A DNA stretch of 64,000 nt from Enterococcus sp. DIV0212c (GCF_017377505.1 NZ_JAFREN010000014.1:30264-94263), one strand, 5' to 3'; positions 24,954 to 34,798 are shown, counted from the stretch's first letter. The notes: generated by a model from the letters alone, not told the origin. Numbers and translations are program-made.

Positions 24954-26237
24954 TTATTTTTCAGTTGCAGTTTCAGTGATTACTTCTACTGCACGTTTCA
25001 TGCGAATATCATGTTTTAACATGTCTTCTGTTAAAACTTTTTTAACTTGGTCGATTGGCATATTGTATTGTTCTGCCAATTCGTTGATTTCTTTATCCAT
25101 ATCTTCTTGAGATACTTCAATATTTTCAGCTTTAGCGATCGCTTCGATCACAAGATTTGTTTTCGTACGAACTTCTGCTTCTGCTTCAAATTGTTTGTGC
25201 AAGTCAGCTTCAGTTGTTCCAGTTAATTGATAGTACATATCTGGAGCGATACCTTGACGTTGCATGTTGTTTAAGAATTCATCCATTGAACGGTGAACTT
25301 CATCATGTACCATTACATGTGGTAATTCAACGATTTCAGCATTGTCAACAGCTTGACGGATTGCAGCTTCGTCTTTTGCTTCTGTTGCAGCAGCTTCTTT
25401 AGATTCTGTTAATTCTTTACGGTATTTTTCTTTTAATTCGTCTAATGATTCAACTGAATCATCAACGTCTTTAGCAAATTCATCGTCTAATGTTGGCAAT
25501 TCTTTTGCTTTTACTTCGTGAACTTTCACTTGGAAAACAGCTTCTTTACCAGCTAAGTCTTCTGCTTGGTAATCTTCTGGGAAGGTTACTTTCACTTCAA
25601 CTTCTTCGCCAGCTTTTTTGCCAACTAATTGTTCTTCAAAGCCTGGAATGAAAGAGTTAGAACCTAATTCAAGAGAATAGTTTTCACCTTTTCCGCCTTC
25701 AAAAGCTTCTCCATCTTTAAATCCTTCAAAGTCGATTACGACTGTATCGCCATCAACAGCTGCTTCGTCTTCTTTGATTACTAGTTCAGCTTGAGATTCT
25801 AATTCACGTTGGATGCGTGCATCTACGTCTTCATCTGTTACTTCACGGTCTTGTTTTTCTACTGTTAAGTCTTTGTAGTCGCCTAATTTTACTTCAGGTT
25901 TTACAGTAACTTCAGCAGTAACGACCCAATCTTCACCTTTATTCATGCTTTCAACATCGATTTTAGGTTGAGATACTGGATCAATTCCAGCTTCTTTAAC
26001 CGCTGCTTCATAAACTTCTGGTAAAACTGCGTTCAAAGCATCTTCAAACAATGCTTCTTCACCGTACATACGGTTGAATACTTGACGTGACACTTTTCCT
26101 TTACGGAATCCTGGTACGTTAAGATTTTTTTTGACTTTATCAAATGCTTGTTTCAAGCCTTTTTCAATTAGCGTTTGATCAACTGAAAAAGTTAACACAC
26201 CATCATTGGTGCCTTTTTTTTCCCATTTCGCAGACAT
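24954..26237 (-). CDS. tig: Trigger factor (ribosome-associated chaperone and prolyl isomerase)
   Basis: Binds near the ribosome exit tunnel and assists folding of nascent chains. The 427-residue protein has the three expected parts. The N-terminal ribosome-binding domain carries the signature [13 protein letters not shown] (trigger factors usually have GFRxGKxP). The FKBP-type isomerase domain is at about 160-245 ([20 protein letters not shown]). The helical C-terminal domain follows. The start at 26237 (MSAKWEKKG) has GGAGGG upstream; the 11-codon extension is not supported. It is monocistronic with its own promoter (26296-26324). Confidence 0.97.
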   Translation of the reverse strand: MSAKWEKKGTNDGVLTFSVDQTLIEKGLKQAFDKVKKNLNVPGFRKGKVSRQVFNRMYGEEALFEDALNAVLPEVYEAAVKEAGIDPVSQPKIDVESMNKGEDWVVTAEVTVKPEVKLGDYKDLTVEKQDREVTDEDVDARIQRELESQAELVIKEDEAAVDGDTVVIDFEGFKDGEAFEGGKGENYSLELGSNSFIPGFEEQLVGKKAGEEVEVKVTFPEDYQAEDLAGKEAVFQVKVHEVKAKELPTLDDEFAKDVDDSVESLDELKEKYRKELTESKEAAATEAKDEAAIRQAVDNAEIVELPHVMVHDEVHRSMDEFLNNMQRQGIAPDMYYQLTGTTEADLHKQFEAEAEVRTKTNLVIEAIAKAENIEVSQEDMDKEINELAEQYNMPIDQVKKVLTEDMLKHDIRMKRAVEVITETATEK

Positions 26238-26295
26238 TTGTTTCCCTCCGAATAATTTAGTTTTATACATGAATTTATGTTATGCATACTTTTAA

Positions 26296-26324
26296 ATAGT
26301 ACACCATCACCACTTAAATGTAAA
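26296..26324 (-). promoter_or_regulatory. Predicted sigma-A promoter of tig
   Basis: On the minus strand, TTTACA (26319-26324) and TACTAT (26296-26301) are separated by 17 bases, about 60 bases before the tig start. Confidence 0.5.
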
Positions 26325-26602
26325 CATTTTAGATGAGAAGTCCTTATATAAATTGCGATTTTATCCAGTTATTTTCTTGCTTTTTCGAATTTCTTTTTCT
26401 ATTTTACGTTTTTTGTCTTTCTTCTATATAAAAAGGCGCTTTTTGGTTAGAAAAAATCATTAGGATCACGGGTAATCCCAGTAAACGGTTCAATACGGTG
26501 ATCCTTTAGCTGACAAAAGTATAAAATTTCTTTCTAAAAATTCAAAAAAGGTAGAGAAGGAACATAAAATAGATTTCTTTTACTGAATTTTTTTGTGTAC
26601 TA

Positions 26603-26630
26603 TTGACGGGTATAAAAATAACAATATAAA
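26603..26630 (+). promoter_or_regulatory. Predicted sigma-A promoter of the M60 protease gene
   Basis: TTGACG (26603-26608) and TATAAA (26625-26630) are spaced by 16 bases, 21 bases before the ATG, with the ribosome site GGAGGG in between. Confidence 0.6.
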
Positions 26631-26651
26631 TTTAATTAATGGAGGGCACAA

Positions 26652-29600
26652 ATGAAAAAGGTAGGTATATTTTTAGTGTTATTGTTTTTTGGTATCGGCT
26701 TTTCAGAAAAAAATGAAGCCGCACAACCTTTGCAACAACAAACAATTACTGGAGTGAAAGAACCCACTTGGCTTATCGACGCTGGGATTCGAAGAGGTCA
26801 TTTACATGATCGGCAAGATCTAGGATTTATTTTAAGAAAAAATACGGTATTAAAGATTCGCCAATCAAATCCAAATTTCAAAGAGAATTTAACCTTAAGG
26901 CTATTGGGAAATGATAGTAATGTAGAAAAGGAACTGAAAGTTGGACAAAACTGGACGACGATTTCTGCACCAAGTGATTTAGTCCCATTTATTGATAGTC
27001 CTTTTAGTGACACGGCTGCAACCATTCAATATCAAGTTGACAGTAATCAGGCGCAAAAAAAATTACCCGTCTATCAATTAAACAACAATACACAAACTTT
27101 TTTCCAAACATGGGATCAGCAAGATTCGGAATATGCCTTGATCAAAGGAAAACAATTTCAGATGTTTGCACCTAAAAAAGATAAATATTCGCTGAAGTAC
27201 TTAAAAGATTTTTCTTCTTTAAACGAACTGATTCACTATTTAGATGGTATTTTTGATTATAATGACCAATTAATTGGTTTGGATAACACATCAGCAATTC
27301 ATCAAAGACCAAATACACGCTATTTTATTAAAGCAGATATCAACGGACCAGGATATGCTTACTATGGTTCTTTTTGGACCGCTTTAAGTAAAGATGAAAT
27401 TGCTGAAATGTGGTTGATGAAAAATGACTGGGGCACCTTACACGAGATCGCTCACGGCTACCAAGCAAAATTTGATAATCACGGGATGTATACTGGCGAA
27501 GTCAGTAACAACTTATTTGCAGTTCAATATCAATATGAAAAATTGGGCAAAGAGCAAGCTGATAAGAAGGGATGGTTATTTGACCAAGGTAATCGAAACA
27601 GAGTAGACAATCAGCTTTATCAAGAACTCGTTCGAACAAACAAAAGCTATAATGAAATCGGGGATTTACGATTAAAATTATTAATGCTGACTCTTTTGAA
27701 GCAAAAAGCTGGCGACGAGGCGTTTACAACTCTTTATCGAGAATATAGAGAGCTTGCTGCAAATGACCAAGAATTTGCAAATTCTCAATCGTATCCGTTA
27801 TTAATGCAAAAATATTACAGTGAAACCAACAAACTTGATGCATCACCGATTTTAGAAAAATGGAAATTAGAAACTTCTCCATTACAAAGTGAGCTTAACC
27901 GCGCAAGAGGCTATACCTCTTTTGCACCTTTAGCATATCTTGTGCCAGAAAACCAGTTACCAGCGGCTAGAAAATTAACTGATTCTTCTATGTTGATCAA
28001 TTCTAATTTCCAAATGGTCACTAATCAGGAAATTGCAGCCTTAGGATTGAAAGGCTCTCTTACAATTAAACTTAATACAACTAGTTTAGCTTCACTTAAC
28101 AATCAAAAAATATATTTAAAAGAAGGAAATAAAGTAATTAAAGAAGCAACCATTACAAGCAACACACTTACTTTCAATAACGTACCAAATGGCGTGTATA
28201 CAATCGAAGCCCCTCAATTTGTAAATGGTGAACCCTATGTCCAAGAACAACACTATGCTTTCGTGAAAGAACAAAACAACCTACTTGAATTGACTCTGAA
28301 CAAGGCACATTCTAGTAGAGTCGTAGATGATACAATCAATTTTGCAGGACTTGGCGATGCTATTTTTGCCACAGCGAAAACACAAAGTAACAAGCAAGAA
28401 CTTCAATTTGAATTACTTACTGACACACCTCATTCCTATTTTCCGAATGAGACATATGCATCTTTACAAGTGAAAGATCAAAAAGGAACAGTTATTCAAA
28501 ACCTAACAATTAAAGGGACCAACGAAAAAGTAAAAAAAGTAACCATTCCATTTAAAGAAGGCTATACACTTTCTATTTACCATGCAGAAGGAAAAACTCG
28601 TTTACTTTCTACAGATAATCTGATCAACAAAAAAGTAACAACGAATCAATTTATTTTAACGAAGCAAGGGCTAAAAAATACAACATTTGAACATAATCCT
28701 GAAACAAATCTAATAAAAAAAATAGACAATTACGCTCAATTAATCTTAAAAAATTCAGAACTGGAACCATTTCAACAATCGACCGCTAAATATCAATTAT
28801 GGGCAGCAATTCAATTATTGAAAGAACCAACTAAAAAGAATTATTTACAAAAGTATCAACAAATTTTTGACACGCCCACTGTTTCTGAGAAAGATTATAC
28901 TTTTGAATTCAAAGGCTACGCAGATAGATTATTTGCCTCTTTGAACCTAAACACTGAGACTTTAGCTGCTACTTTACAAACGAACAAAGGAATACCGCAC
29001 TCTTACTTTAGTGAAGCATACAGTACGATTTTGATTCAAAATGAAAAAGGTGAACCTACCTTTAAAAAAGAATATGTTGGGAATCAAGACATTCAGGAAC
29101 AGGTAGAGAAACTTCCACTGAAAGTTAACGATTACATTACAGTAACACACAAAGAAGCCAAAAATCGATTAGTGATTTCAAAGCAGCCTAGCAAACAACC
29201 TTTAGAAATAGGCAAAATCATTACTTATCAAGTAACTAAAAATGGCTTAGTGAAAGCTACCGCTCCAACGCTTCCACCAATCAACAAACCTGAAATTTCA
29301 AAACAAATTGACGTGACATTTAAAGGTATAAGCGATGAAGTCTTTGCAACAATGGCTATCGATTTAGAGAAAAAGAATGCTGTCATCGAAACAAAACAGA
29401 CAATGCCTCACTGGTATTTTGAACAACAATATGCTTCTATTTTGATTCAAGACAACGCTGGAAATAAACGTTTCAGCAAAGAATATATTGGAAGAAAGAA
29501 TTACCTACAAGAAACTGAAACAACACCCATTCAACTAAATGATTACATCACTATCACTCATGAAGAATGGCAAACACGTTTAGAAATGATTCAGCAACCT

Positions 29601-30074
29601 GATAAACAAGTATTAGAAACAAATAAAACAACGACGTACCAAGTAACACAAACAGGCTTAGTAAAAGCGACTGCTCCTCCAATCAGGGAGCCTGAAATCA
29701 CAAATGAAGTGATAAATTTCACGTTTAAAGGAGATAATGAGGAAACGTTCGCAACAATGGTCGTTAACTTAGATAGCAAAAAAGCAACTATTCAACAAAA
29801 TAATATGATGCCTCACTCTGGATTTAATGCTTTCTATGCTTCTATTTTGCTTAAATCTAGCGCAGGTAAAATGAAATATAGACAAGAATTTATCGGAAAC
29901 GTTCCTTATTCAGCTTCTAAAAAATCATTTACTTTTGAATTGAACGACACTATAACCGTGATGCATAAAGAATGGGAAAATCGCTTGTTTATTACTTCTG
30001 ATAAACAAACAATTGAAAAAGGATTAACAACTACCTACAAAGTAACACAACATGGCTTGGAGATTGTTAAATAA
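26652..30074 (+). CDS. Secreted M60-family (enhancin-like) metalloprotease with four mucin/carbohydrate-binding repeats
   Basis: A 1140-residue exported protein; M60 enzymes cleave mucin-type glycoproteins. A signal peptide (MKKVGIFLVLLFFGIGF, cleavage near 24) is followed by an N-terminal beta domain and the M60 catalytic domain with the gluzincin motif HEIAH (264-268) and a downstream Glu in GEVSNN (E283). The C-terminal half holds four related modules (about 557-670, 745-875, 882-1005, 1015-1140). Each carries FKG-xxxx-FAT, a PHxxF motif followed by YASI-type strands, and a basic NRL/TRL segment; they resemble the putative mucin/carbohydrate-binding module found with enhancins. There is no LPxTG or other anchor, so it is probably released. 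It is single, with its own promoter and terminator. Confidence 0.87.
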   Translation: MKKVGIFLVLLFFGIGFSEKNEAAQPLQQQTITGVKEPTWLIDAGIRRGHLHDRQDLGFILRKNTVLKIRQSNPNFKENLTLRLLGNDSNVEKELKVGQNWTTISAPSDLVPFIDSPFSDTAATIQYQVDSNQAQKKLPVYQLNNNTQTFFQTWDQQDSEYALIKGKQFQMFAPKKDKYSLKYLKDFSSLNELIHYLDGIFDYNDQLIGLDNTSAIHQRPNTRYFIKADINGPGYAYYGSFWTALSKDEIAEMWLMKNDWGTLHEIAHGYQAKFDNHGMYTGEVSNNLFAVQYQYEKLGKEQADKKGWLFDQGNRNRVDNQLYQELVRTNKSYNEIGDLRLKLLMLTLLKQKAGDEAFTTLYREYRELAANDQEFANSQSYPLLMQKYYSETNKLDASPILEKWKLETSPLQSELNRARGYTSFAPLAYLVPENQLPAARKLTDSSMLINSNFQMVTNQEIAALGLKGSLTIKLNTTSLASLNNQKIYLKEGNKVIKEATITSNTLTFNNVPNGVYTIEAPQFVNGEPYVQEQHYAFVKEQNNLLELTLNKAHSSRVVDDTINFAGLGDAIFATAKTQSNKQELQFELLTDTPHSYFPNETYASLQVKDQKGTVIQNLTIKGTNEKVKKVTIPFKEGYTLSIYHAEGKTRLLSTDNLINKKVTTNQFILTKQGLKNTTFEHNPETNLIKKIDNYAQLILKNSELEPFQQSTAKYQLWAAIQLLKEPTKKNYLQKYQQIFDTPTVSEKDYTFEFKGYADRLFASLNLNTETLAATLQTNKGIPHSYFSEAYSTILIQNEKGEPTFKKEYVGNQDIQEQVEKLPLKVNDYITVTHKEAKNRLVISKQPSKQPLEIGKIITYQVTKNGLVKATAPTLPPINKPEISKQIDVTFKGISDEVFATMAIDLEKKNAVIETKQTMPHWYFEQQYASILIQDNAGNKRFSKEYIGRKNYLQETETTPIQLNDYITITHEEWQTRLEMIQQPDKQVLETNKTTTYQVTQTGLVKATAPPIREPEITNEVINFTFKGDNEETFATMVVNLDSKKATIQQNNMMPHSGFNAFYASILLKSSAGKMKYRQEFIGNVPYSASKKSFTFELNDTITVMHKEWENRLFITSDKQTIEKGLTTTYKVTQHGLEIVK

Positions 30075-30078
30075 CTTT

Positions 30079-30130
30079 AAAAGAAAAAATCGAGACACCG
30101 TTTATAAGCGATTGTCTCGATTTTTCTTTT
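30079..30130. terminator. Bidirectional terminator after the M60 gene
   Basis: AAAAGAAAAAATCGAGACA pairs with TGTCTCGATTTTTCTTTT around CCGTTTATAAGCGAT. It also closes the PTS operon on the minus strand. Confidence 0.9.
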
Positions 30131-31133
30131 AGTAATCAAATTGACGATAATACCGACGAATATCTAATGGATGACAATTCAATTTTTCTACATGAGCATC
30201 AATGCGCTGTGTCACACAATGCATCAACAAGAATGACAGAACCCGTCCACGATATTTTTCACTGATTCCTGCTACTTGATAATCTTTTGAATCAATGATT
30301 GTATAATTAGCACAAATCCGTGGCAATAAATTTGCTACTCGTTCTGCTAAGGAGCGTTGTTCATCCTCACCAATAAATACCGTTACGGCTGTTGTTTCAT
30401 CTACGATTTCTAAAGTACCATGTAAAAATTCAGCGGCATGGATCGATTTTGAACGTAACCAGCTTTGCTCTTCCCAATAACACATAGCATAAGAATATAC
30501 CGCCCCCCATTGATTGCCGGCACCGATAAAATAATGCATGTCATCATGTCGATGTGCTTGCGCAAAAGTTAAACCAAAGTCATCTGCTTGTTTTTCTGCT
30601 TCTACTAATCCGAGCGGCAGATACTCTTCTAATTCTTTATAATACTCTTCATAATCAGCAAATTCCCCATTATTTTTCATCAACCGATCGGCTAACATAA
30701 AGAACTTGATTTGTTCAGTTCCTGGCGCTGGATAGGTCACAACGTAATCACATTTTTCTGCTAAAATACTGTCTTTTGCATCAATAAAACCAATCAATGT
30801 CGCACCGACTGTTTTAATTTCCTCTACCGCTTTGACAACTTCTTGTGTAGTCCCAGTCACAGAAGACAGGATAACTAATGAATCCTTCGTCAGACGACGA
30901 TTCCCAGTTGTATAATATTCCGCTGCATGCTGAACGTAAACAGGTAAGTCACTTTTTCCATTGATATATGTGACTGCTTGCATTGCTGACGCGTATGTTC
31001 CACCAATGCCTAAATAATAGATGGAATCAAACCCATTTTCCCAGACTTCATCAACAATTTTTTCAACTTCTGGGCGTAGCACTAAAGCCCCTTTGATATC
31101 TTCGATTTGCTTTGTTTCGTTAAATTTTAACAT
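30129..31133 (-). CDS. SIS-domain sugar-phosphate deglycase (GfrF/FrlB-like)
   Basis: A 334-residue protein with two SIS (sugar isomerase) domains. The first is seen in YYLGIGGTYASAMQAV and VILSSVTGTTQEVV, the second in HYFIGAGNQWGAVYSYAMCYWEEQ and SKSIHAAEFLHGTLEIVDE. The C-terminus NCHPLDIRRYYRQFDY resembles fructoselysine-6-phosphate deglycases. In the Salmonella gfr operon two such deglycases accompany a mannose-family PTS; this gene would be the GfrF type, cleaving fructoselysine-6-phosphate to glucose-6-phosphate and lysine. It is the last gene of the PTS operon, 12 bases after the other SIS gene. The exact Amadori substrate is inferred. Confidence 0.72.
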   Translation of the reverse strand: MLKFNETKQIEDIKGALVLRPEVEKIVDEVWENGFDSIYYLGIGGTYASAMQAVTYINGKSDLPVYVQHAAEYYTTGNRRLTKDSLVILSSVTGTTQEVVKAVEEIKTVGATLIGFIDAKDSILAEKCDYVVTYPAPGTEQIKFFMLADRLMKNNGEFADYEEYYKELEEYLPLGLVEAEKQADDFGLTFAQAHRHDDMHYFIGAGNQWGAVYSYAMCYWEEQSWLRSKSIHAAEFLHGTLEIVDETTAVTVFIGEDEQRSLAERVANLLPRICANYTIIDSKDYQVAGISEKYRGRVLSFLLMHCVTQRIDAHVEKLNCHPLDIRRYYRQFDY

Positions 31134-31145
31134 GATTAACTCTCC

Positions 31146-32195
31146 TTAAATTTTACTTTTTAATACTTGATCAAAATCATCAAAAATCCGTTTGCTTAAA
31201 TCAATTCCTTTGGTTGTAGCAATTTGATAAGCTAAATATTGTAACGGAATCACCAGTAAAAGCGGACTGATTTTTTCTGGGGTTTCTATAGATAGACCTA
31301 ATGTTTTTGAATCCGTTTTTGAATCAGTCGAAATCGTGTAGCAAGCAGCAACATGTTCACTTAAATAATGCTTTAAAGCTTGGCTTCGTTCATTCAGTAA
31401 ATTGTCATTTTCAATAAAAAATAGTGAATGGTTACGGTTTGCCTCTAAATAAGGTCCATGCATATATGCTTCAAGTTCAAAACCTTGAGAAGGTAAACGT
31501 ACCGTTTCAGTAAATTTCGTTTCAAATTCTTTAACCGTCCCTACATTCGGTCCATATCCAATCGCAATAAAACGTTCGCCTGCCGTTAAATCTGCTTGAT
31601 TTTCTAGCCAAAAATCGTTTGTCTTTTCGATGACTGGATTTATTTGACGGATAGCATTCTTTAATTCCGTTAATTCGTTTTCTAACAGCCGTTGATCAAT
31701 AGAACCGTTTTGATACCCTAAACGTAATCCTAACAACATCAAATTCAGCACGGTTGCTGAATAGCCTTTCGTGACAAAACCGACCGTTTCGATTCCCATA
31801 TTTAAATCTAAAACTTCATCTACTACTTTTGTAATCGGACTTTTCACATCACTTGTTACTGCAATCGTTTTGATTGATCTGGTTTGGGTCAGTTTTTCTA
31901 CTGCTTGAATCGTTGAAGCACTTTTGCCACTTTGCGAAACTGCGATGATCAAATCAATACTCGGATCGACTTTTCCATAATGCAGAAAGTTAAATGGTTC
32001 CTCTATCTCAATATACACAGGCGCTGTCTGCTCTAGATAATATTTTGCTGATAAACAGGCATTATAAGAAGAGCCTGTCGCTAAAATCAAACAGTGTTTA
32101 ACCTTTTTCACATCAATCTGCGCGACATCAAATGACTCTAAGATATGTTCCAACGTTTCTTGTTCTTCGTTGATATAATCCAACATCGTTTCCAT
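31146..32195 (-). CDS. SIS-domain sugar-phosphate deglycase (GfrE-like, GlmS-related)
   Basis: A 349-residue double SIS protein related to the isomerase half of GlmS. Diagnostic stretches are LATGSSYNACLSAKYY, IIAVSQSGKSASTIQAV, FTETVRLPSQGFELEAYMHGPY and the C-terminal GIDLSKRIFDDFDQVLKSKI. It lacks the glutaminase domain. In the Salmonella gfr system the corresponding protein (GfrE) acts on glucoselysine-6-phosphate. It lies between EIID (33 bases upstream) and the second deglycase. AGGTGGGA precedes the start. A different amino sugar or Amadori product remains possible. Confidence 0.72.
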   Translation of the reverse strand: METMLDYINEEQETLEHILESFDVAQIDVKKVKHCLILATGSSYNACLSAKYYLEQTAPVYIEIEEPFNFLHYGKVDPSIDLIIAVSQSGKSASTIQAVEKLTQTRSIKTIAVTSDVKSPITKVVDEVLDLNMGIETVGFVTKGYSATVLNLMLLGLRLGYQNGSIDQRLLENELTELKNAIRQINPVIEKTNDFWLENQADLTAGERFIAIGYGPNVGTVKEFETKFTETVRLPSQGFELEAYMHGPYLEANRNHSLFFIENDNLLNERSQALKHYLSEHVAACYTISTDSKTDSKTLGLSIETPEKISPLLLVIPLQYLAYQIATTKGIDLSKRIFDDFDQVLKSKI

Positions 32196-32228
32196 TACAT
32201 CCCACCTTCGCTTATATCCTAAACTGGA

Positions 32229-33059
32229 TTAAAAAATTCCTACTAACGAACCTAAAATCCCAATTACCGCCATACCACCCAAAATCGCTAATGGTTTTAC
32301 CTCTTTTTTCAACAGATAGAAAACAGCTCCAAATGTTGCCAATGGCAATAACTTCGGCATAATATCATCAAAGATACTTTGCACTGTTACCGCTGTTTCA
32401 CCACTGCCGCTGATCGTCACCGGAATTGAAATATCAATCATTGAAGCCGTCATCGCACCAACCACCATCAATCCAATAATCGAAGCACCTAACGTCAAAC
32501 TTTCCATCATCCCGTTAGCTTGGATCTTTTTCAAAAATCCAGTTCCTAATTTATACCCCCAGCCAGTAAAGAGATAGCGCAAAATAATATGCGGGACATT
32601 AAATATCAGCAAGAATAAAATTGGACCTAAAACATTTCCCTGTAAAGCAAGTGACGTTCCCACACCAGTTGCGATCAGACGTAAGGTTCCCCAGAAAAAT
32701 GAATCACCTAAACCTGCTAAAGGTCCCATCAAGGACGTTTTAATGCTATCGATTGTCGTTACATCAAATTGTTCATCTAACACATTTTCTTCTTCCATCG
32801 CCGTATTGATTCCTAAAATCAATGTCACAATATGTGGTGTCGTATTAAAAAAAGCTAAATGACGTTTCAAGGCATGAGCCATATCTTCTTTTTTAGGATA
32901 TAGTTTTTTCAAAATTGGAATCATCGCAAAAACATACGCCATATTCATCTGCCGCTCGTAGTTCCAAGAGAATTCCATTTGGAAAGACCGCCAGAAAACA
33001 CTGTTCAATTCTTTTTTAGTGATCAACTTTTCAGTTTGCTCTTTAGAAGTCTTCGTCAT
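32229..33059 (-). CDS. PTS mannose-family transporter subunit EIID
   Basis: A 276-residue membrane component working with EIIC. Family signatures are FWRSFQMEFSWNYERQMNMAY at the N-terminus, LKRHLAFFNTTPHIVTLILGI, and LMGPLAGLGDSFFWGTLR, followed by C-terminal hydrophobic segments. The ATG at 33059 is chosen because GGGGAGG lies 9 bases upstream, inside the last codons of EIIC. The two genes overlap by 17 bases and are translationally coupled. Confidence 0.92.
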   Translation of the reverse strand: MTKTSKEQTEKLITKKELNSVFWRSFQMEFSWNYERQMNMAYVFAMIPILKKLYPKKEDMAHALKRHLAFFNTTPHIVTLILGINTAMEEENVLDEQFDVTTIDSIKTSLMGPLAGLGDSFFWGTLRLIATGVGTSLALQGNVLGPILFLLIFNVPHIILRYLFTGWGYKLGTGFLKKIQANGMMESLTLGASIIGLMVVGAMTASMIDISIPVTISGSGETAVTVQSIFDDIMPKLLPLATFGAVFYLLKKEVKPLAILGGMAVIGILGSLVGIF

Positions 33060-33831
33060 CGTCAATAACCTCCCCGTTTGATGTTTGGACCATTTCTTTG
33101 CCTTTCGTGTGATTCATGATATTGACTACGATCACAGCTGTGATTGCACCTAAAATTGCGATGCCTGTAACTGGAATTTCTAAGTAAGCCATCAAAGCAA
33201 AGCCTAAAAAGAAATACGGTGCCACTTGTTTGTTGATCAATAATCGTGCTAGCATTGCAAAACCAAGTGCTGGAATAATTCCCGTCGCAACAGATAAGCC
33301 ATGTTGAACAAATTCAGGAATCATATCTAATAAACCTTTGATCGTGTTGCTTCCGACCGCAAATGAGATCGAAACAATCAACGCTAGCATCAATGACAAA
33401 CCAAATCCGGCTGCCAAATGCATCCGCTCCACCCCTTTGTAATCACCATCATCCGCGTAGTTATCCGCTTTTTGACTCATTGTAGGAATCACTAAACCTA
33501 GATAGACATTTTTCAAAATCAGCGTTAACGTTGCAATCGGCAACCCTAAAACCAACGCCGTCTCCGTTCCAGCACCTGCAGTGATCGCAAAAGCTGTTCC
33601 TAAGATACCACCTGTAACGACATCTGGCGGAATCGATGCACCAACTGAAAATGATCCGATAAATGCTAATTCCAAGGTTGCGCCCATAATAATGCCTGTT
33701 TTAATATCTCCTAAAACAATTCCTACAAATAATCCAGTCACAATTGGGCGGGATAAAAGTGATGTACCTAACGCGTATTCAGACTGAGCAATAAATGCGA
33801 TGATTCCTAACAAAATAGCCTGTACAATCAT
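33043..33831 (-). CDS. PTS mannose-family transporter subunit EIIC
   Basis: A 262-residue integral membrane subunit that forms the sugar channel. Typical stretches are GLFVGIVLGDIKTGIIMGATLELAF, GASIPPDVVTGGILGTAFAI and PALGFAMLARLLI. The C-terminus is acidic (EVIDDDEDF) and its codons contain the ribosome site for EIID. It follows EIIB after 14 bases. Confidence 0.93.
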   Translation of the reverse strand: MIVQAILLGIIAFIAQSEYALGTSLLSRPIVTGLFVGIVLGDIKTGIIMGATLELAFIGSFSVGASIPPDVVTGGILGTAFAITAGAGTETALVLGLPIATLTLILKNVYLGLVIPTMSQKADNYADDGDYKGVERMHLAAGFGLSLMLALIVSISFAVGSNTIKGLLDMIPEFVQHGLSVATGIIPALGFAMLARLLINKQVAPYFFLGFALMAYLEIPVTGIAILGAITAVIVVNIMNHTKGKEMVQTSNGEVIDDDEDF

Positions 33832-33845
33832 TCTGATCTTCCTTT

Positions 33846-34316
33846 CTAAAATGCATCTAAAGCAGCAACTTTTTTATCATTTGGCACTTGTCTGATTTCA
33901 ATATCAACACCTGTATTTACTAATTCTTTGACTAATATTTCTTCATCAGACGTAATATTTACAGCTTTAGAAATATTTCGTGTCCCTTCTCTAACTTTCA
34001 TTCCACCTAGATTGATGTGCTTGATTTCTGGACAAGCTTTAGCTAATTTATAAGCATCCACCACACTTTCTACCACGATAAATAACTTATATTTATCAGT
34101 TACGCCACTTTGCAACGCACTGATTGAATCCTCAATATTTTTGATCACTAATTTTACGCCAGCAGGTTTTGCTAATTTGATAGTTGTTTTGCGAATATCA
34201 TTTTGCGGCACATCGTCATTAGCAATCAAAATACAATCTACACCCAAACTTTGTGTCCAAGAAAAGGCTACTTGTCCATGTAATAAACGGTGATCCACAC
34301 GTACTAATTTAATCAT
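33846..34316 (-). CDS. PTS mannose-family transporter subunit EIIB
   Basis: A 156-residue cytosolic phosphocarrier. The phosphorylated His is H13 in VDHRLLHGQVAFSW, the standard DxRLLHGQV motif. The rest follows the family (ILIANDDVPQND, KLFIVVESVVDAYKLA, INLGGMKVREGTRNISKAV). It is placed between EIIA and EIIC in the usual order of mannose-family operons. Confidence 0.93.
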   Translation of the reverse strand: MIKLVRVDHRLLHGQVAFSWTQSLGVDCILIANDDVPQNDIRKTTIKLAKPAGVKLVIKNIEDSISALQSGVTDKYKLFIVVESVVDAYKLAKACPEIKHINLGGMKVREGTRNISKAVNITSDEEILVKELVNTGVDIEIRQVPNDKKVAALDAF

Positions 34317-34335
34317 GATTGATTTCCCTCCTATT

Positions 34336-34752
34336 TTAAAATTCTTCTTCTTCTTCTTTTACTTTCAATAAATTACAATACTGAATCGTTTCTTGAGAAG
34401 TTTTTATTGCTTGTATAATCAACCTTTCCAAAGAGACTGCATTTTCTAATTGGGTATACATTTCAATCAATAAAGACAAATTCAATCCAGAAACTAAATG
34501 CACATTTGGATATTCAACATACTTAAAAAACTCATTGTTCACACTGCCGCCAAAAATATCCGTGATCACCAGCAATTCATTTTCTTGATTTTCACTAATA
34601 ATCATTTCTACTGTTTGCCCCAGATCAAATTCTTCTTTCATATAGGCACAAACAACTTCAACATTCTTCGACTGGCCGCAAATCAGTTCCAAAGACGTTC
34701 TAATACCTTCTGCAAAATTCCCATGTGTTGCCAAAATAATTTTTCTTGCCAT
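34336..34752 (-). CDS. PTS mannose-family transporter subunit EIIA
   Basis: A 138-residue cytosolic phosphocarrier with the active His in ILATHGNFAEGI (H10) and the LLVITDIFGGSVNNEF segment typical of EIIA-Man. The ATG at 34752 has GAGGTG 6 bases upstream; a GTG three codons earlier is less well placed. It is the first gene of the operon, 30 bases downstream of a sigma54-type promoter. Confidence 0.92.
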   Translation of the reverse strand: MARKIILATHGNFAEGIRTSLELICGQSKNVEVVCAYMKEEFDLGQTVEMIISENQENELLVITDIFGGSVNNEFFKYVEYPNVHLVSGLNLSLLIEMYTQLENAVSLERLIIQAIKTSQETIQYCNLLKVKEEEEEF

Positions 34753-34781
34753 CCTGCTCACCTCACTTACACTTTATTAAT

Positions 34782-34798
34782 AGCAAAAAGAGTGCCAA
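34782..34798 (-). promoter_or_regulatory. Sigma54 (-24/-12) promoter of the PTS operon
   Basis: The minus strand reads TTGGCAC, five bases, TTGCT: an essentially perfect -24/-12 element 30 bases before the EIIA start. It sits between the LevR-type activator gene and the PTS operon, in a window that also encodes sigma54 itself. Its -24 box forms one arm of the activator gene's terminator hairpin. Confidence 0.88.

Larger units (their letters stand above)
26238..26651. other. Intergenic region between tig and the M60 protease gene
   Basis: This 414-bp divergent region contains the tig promoter (26296-26324). It also has an inverted repeat GGATCAC ... GTGATCC (about 26463-26505) whose loop holds GGGTAATCCC, and the protease promoter (26603-26630). 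I see no further gene. The inverted repeat lies about 100 bases upstream of the protease promoter and could be an operator. Confidence 0.4.
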
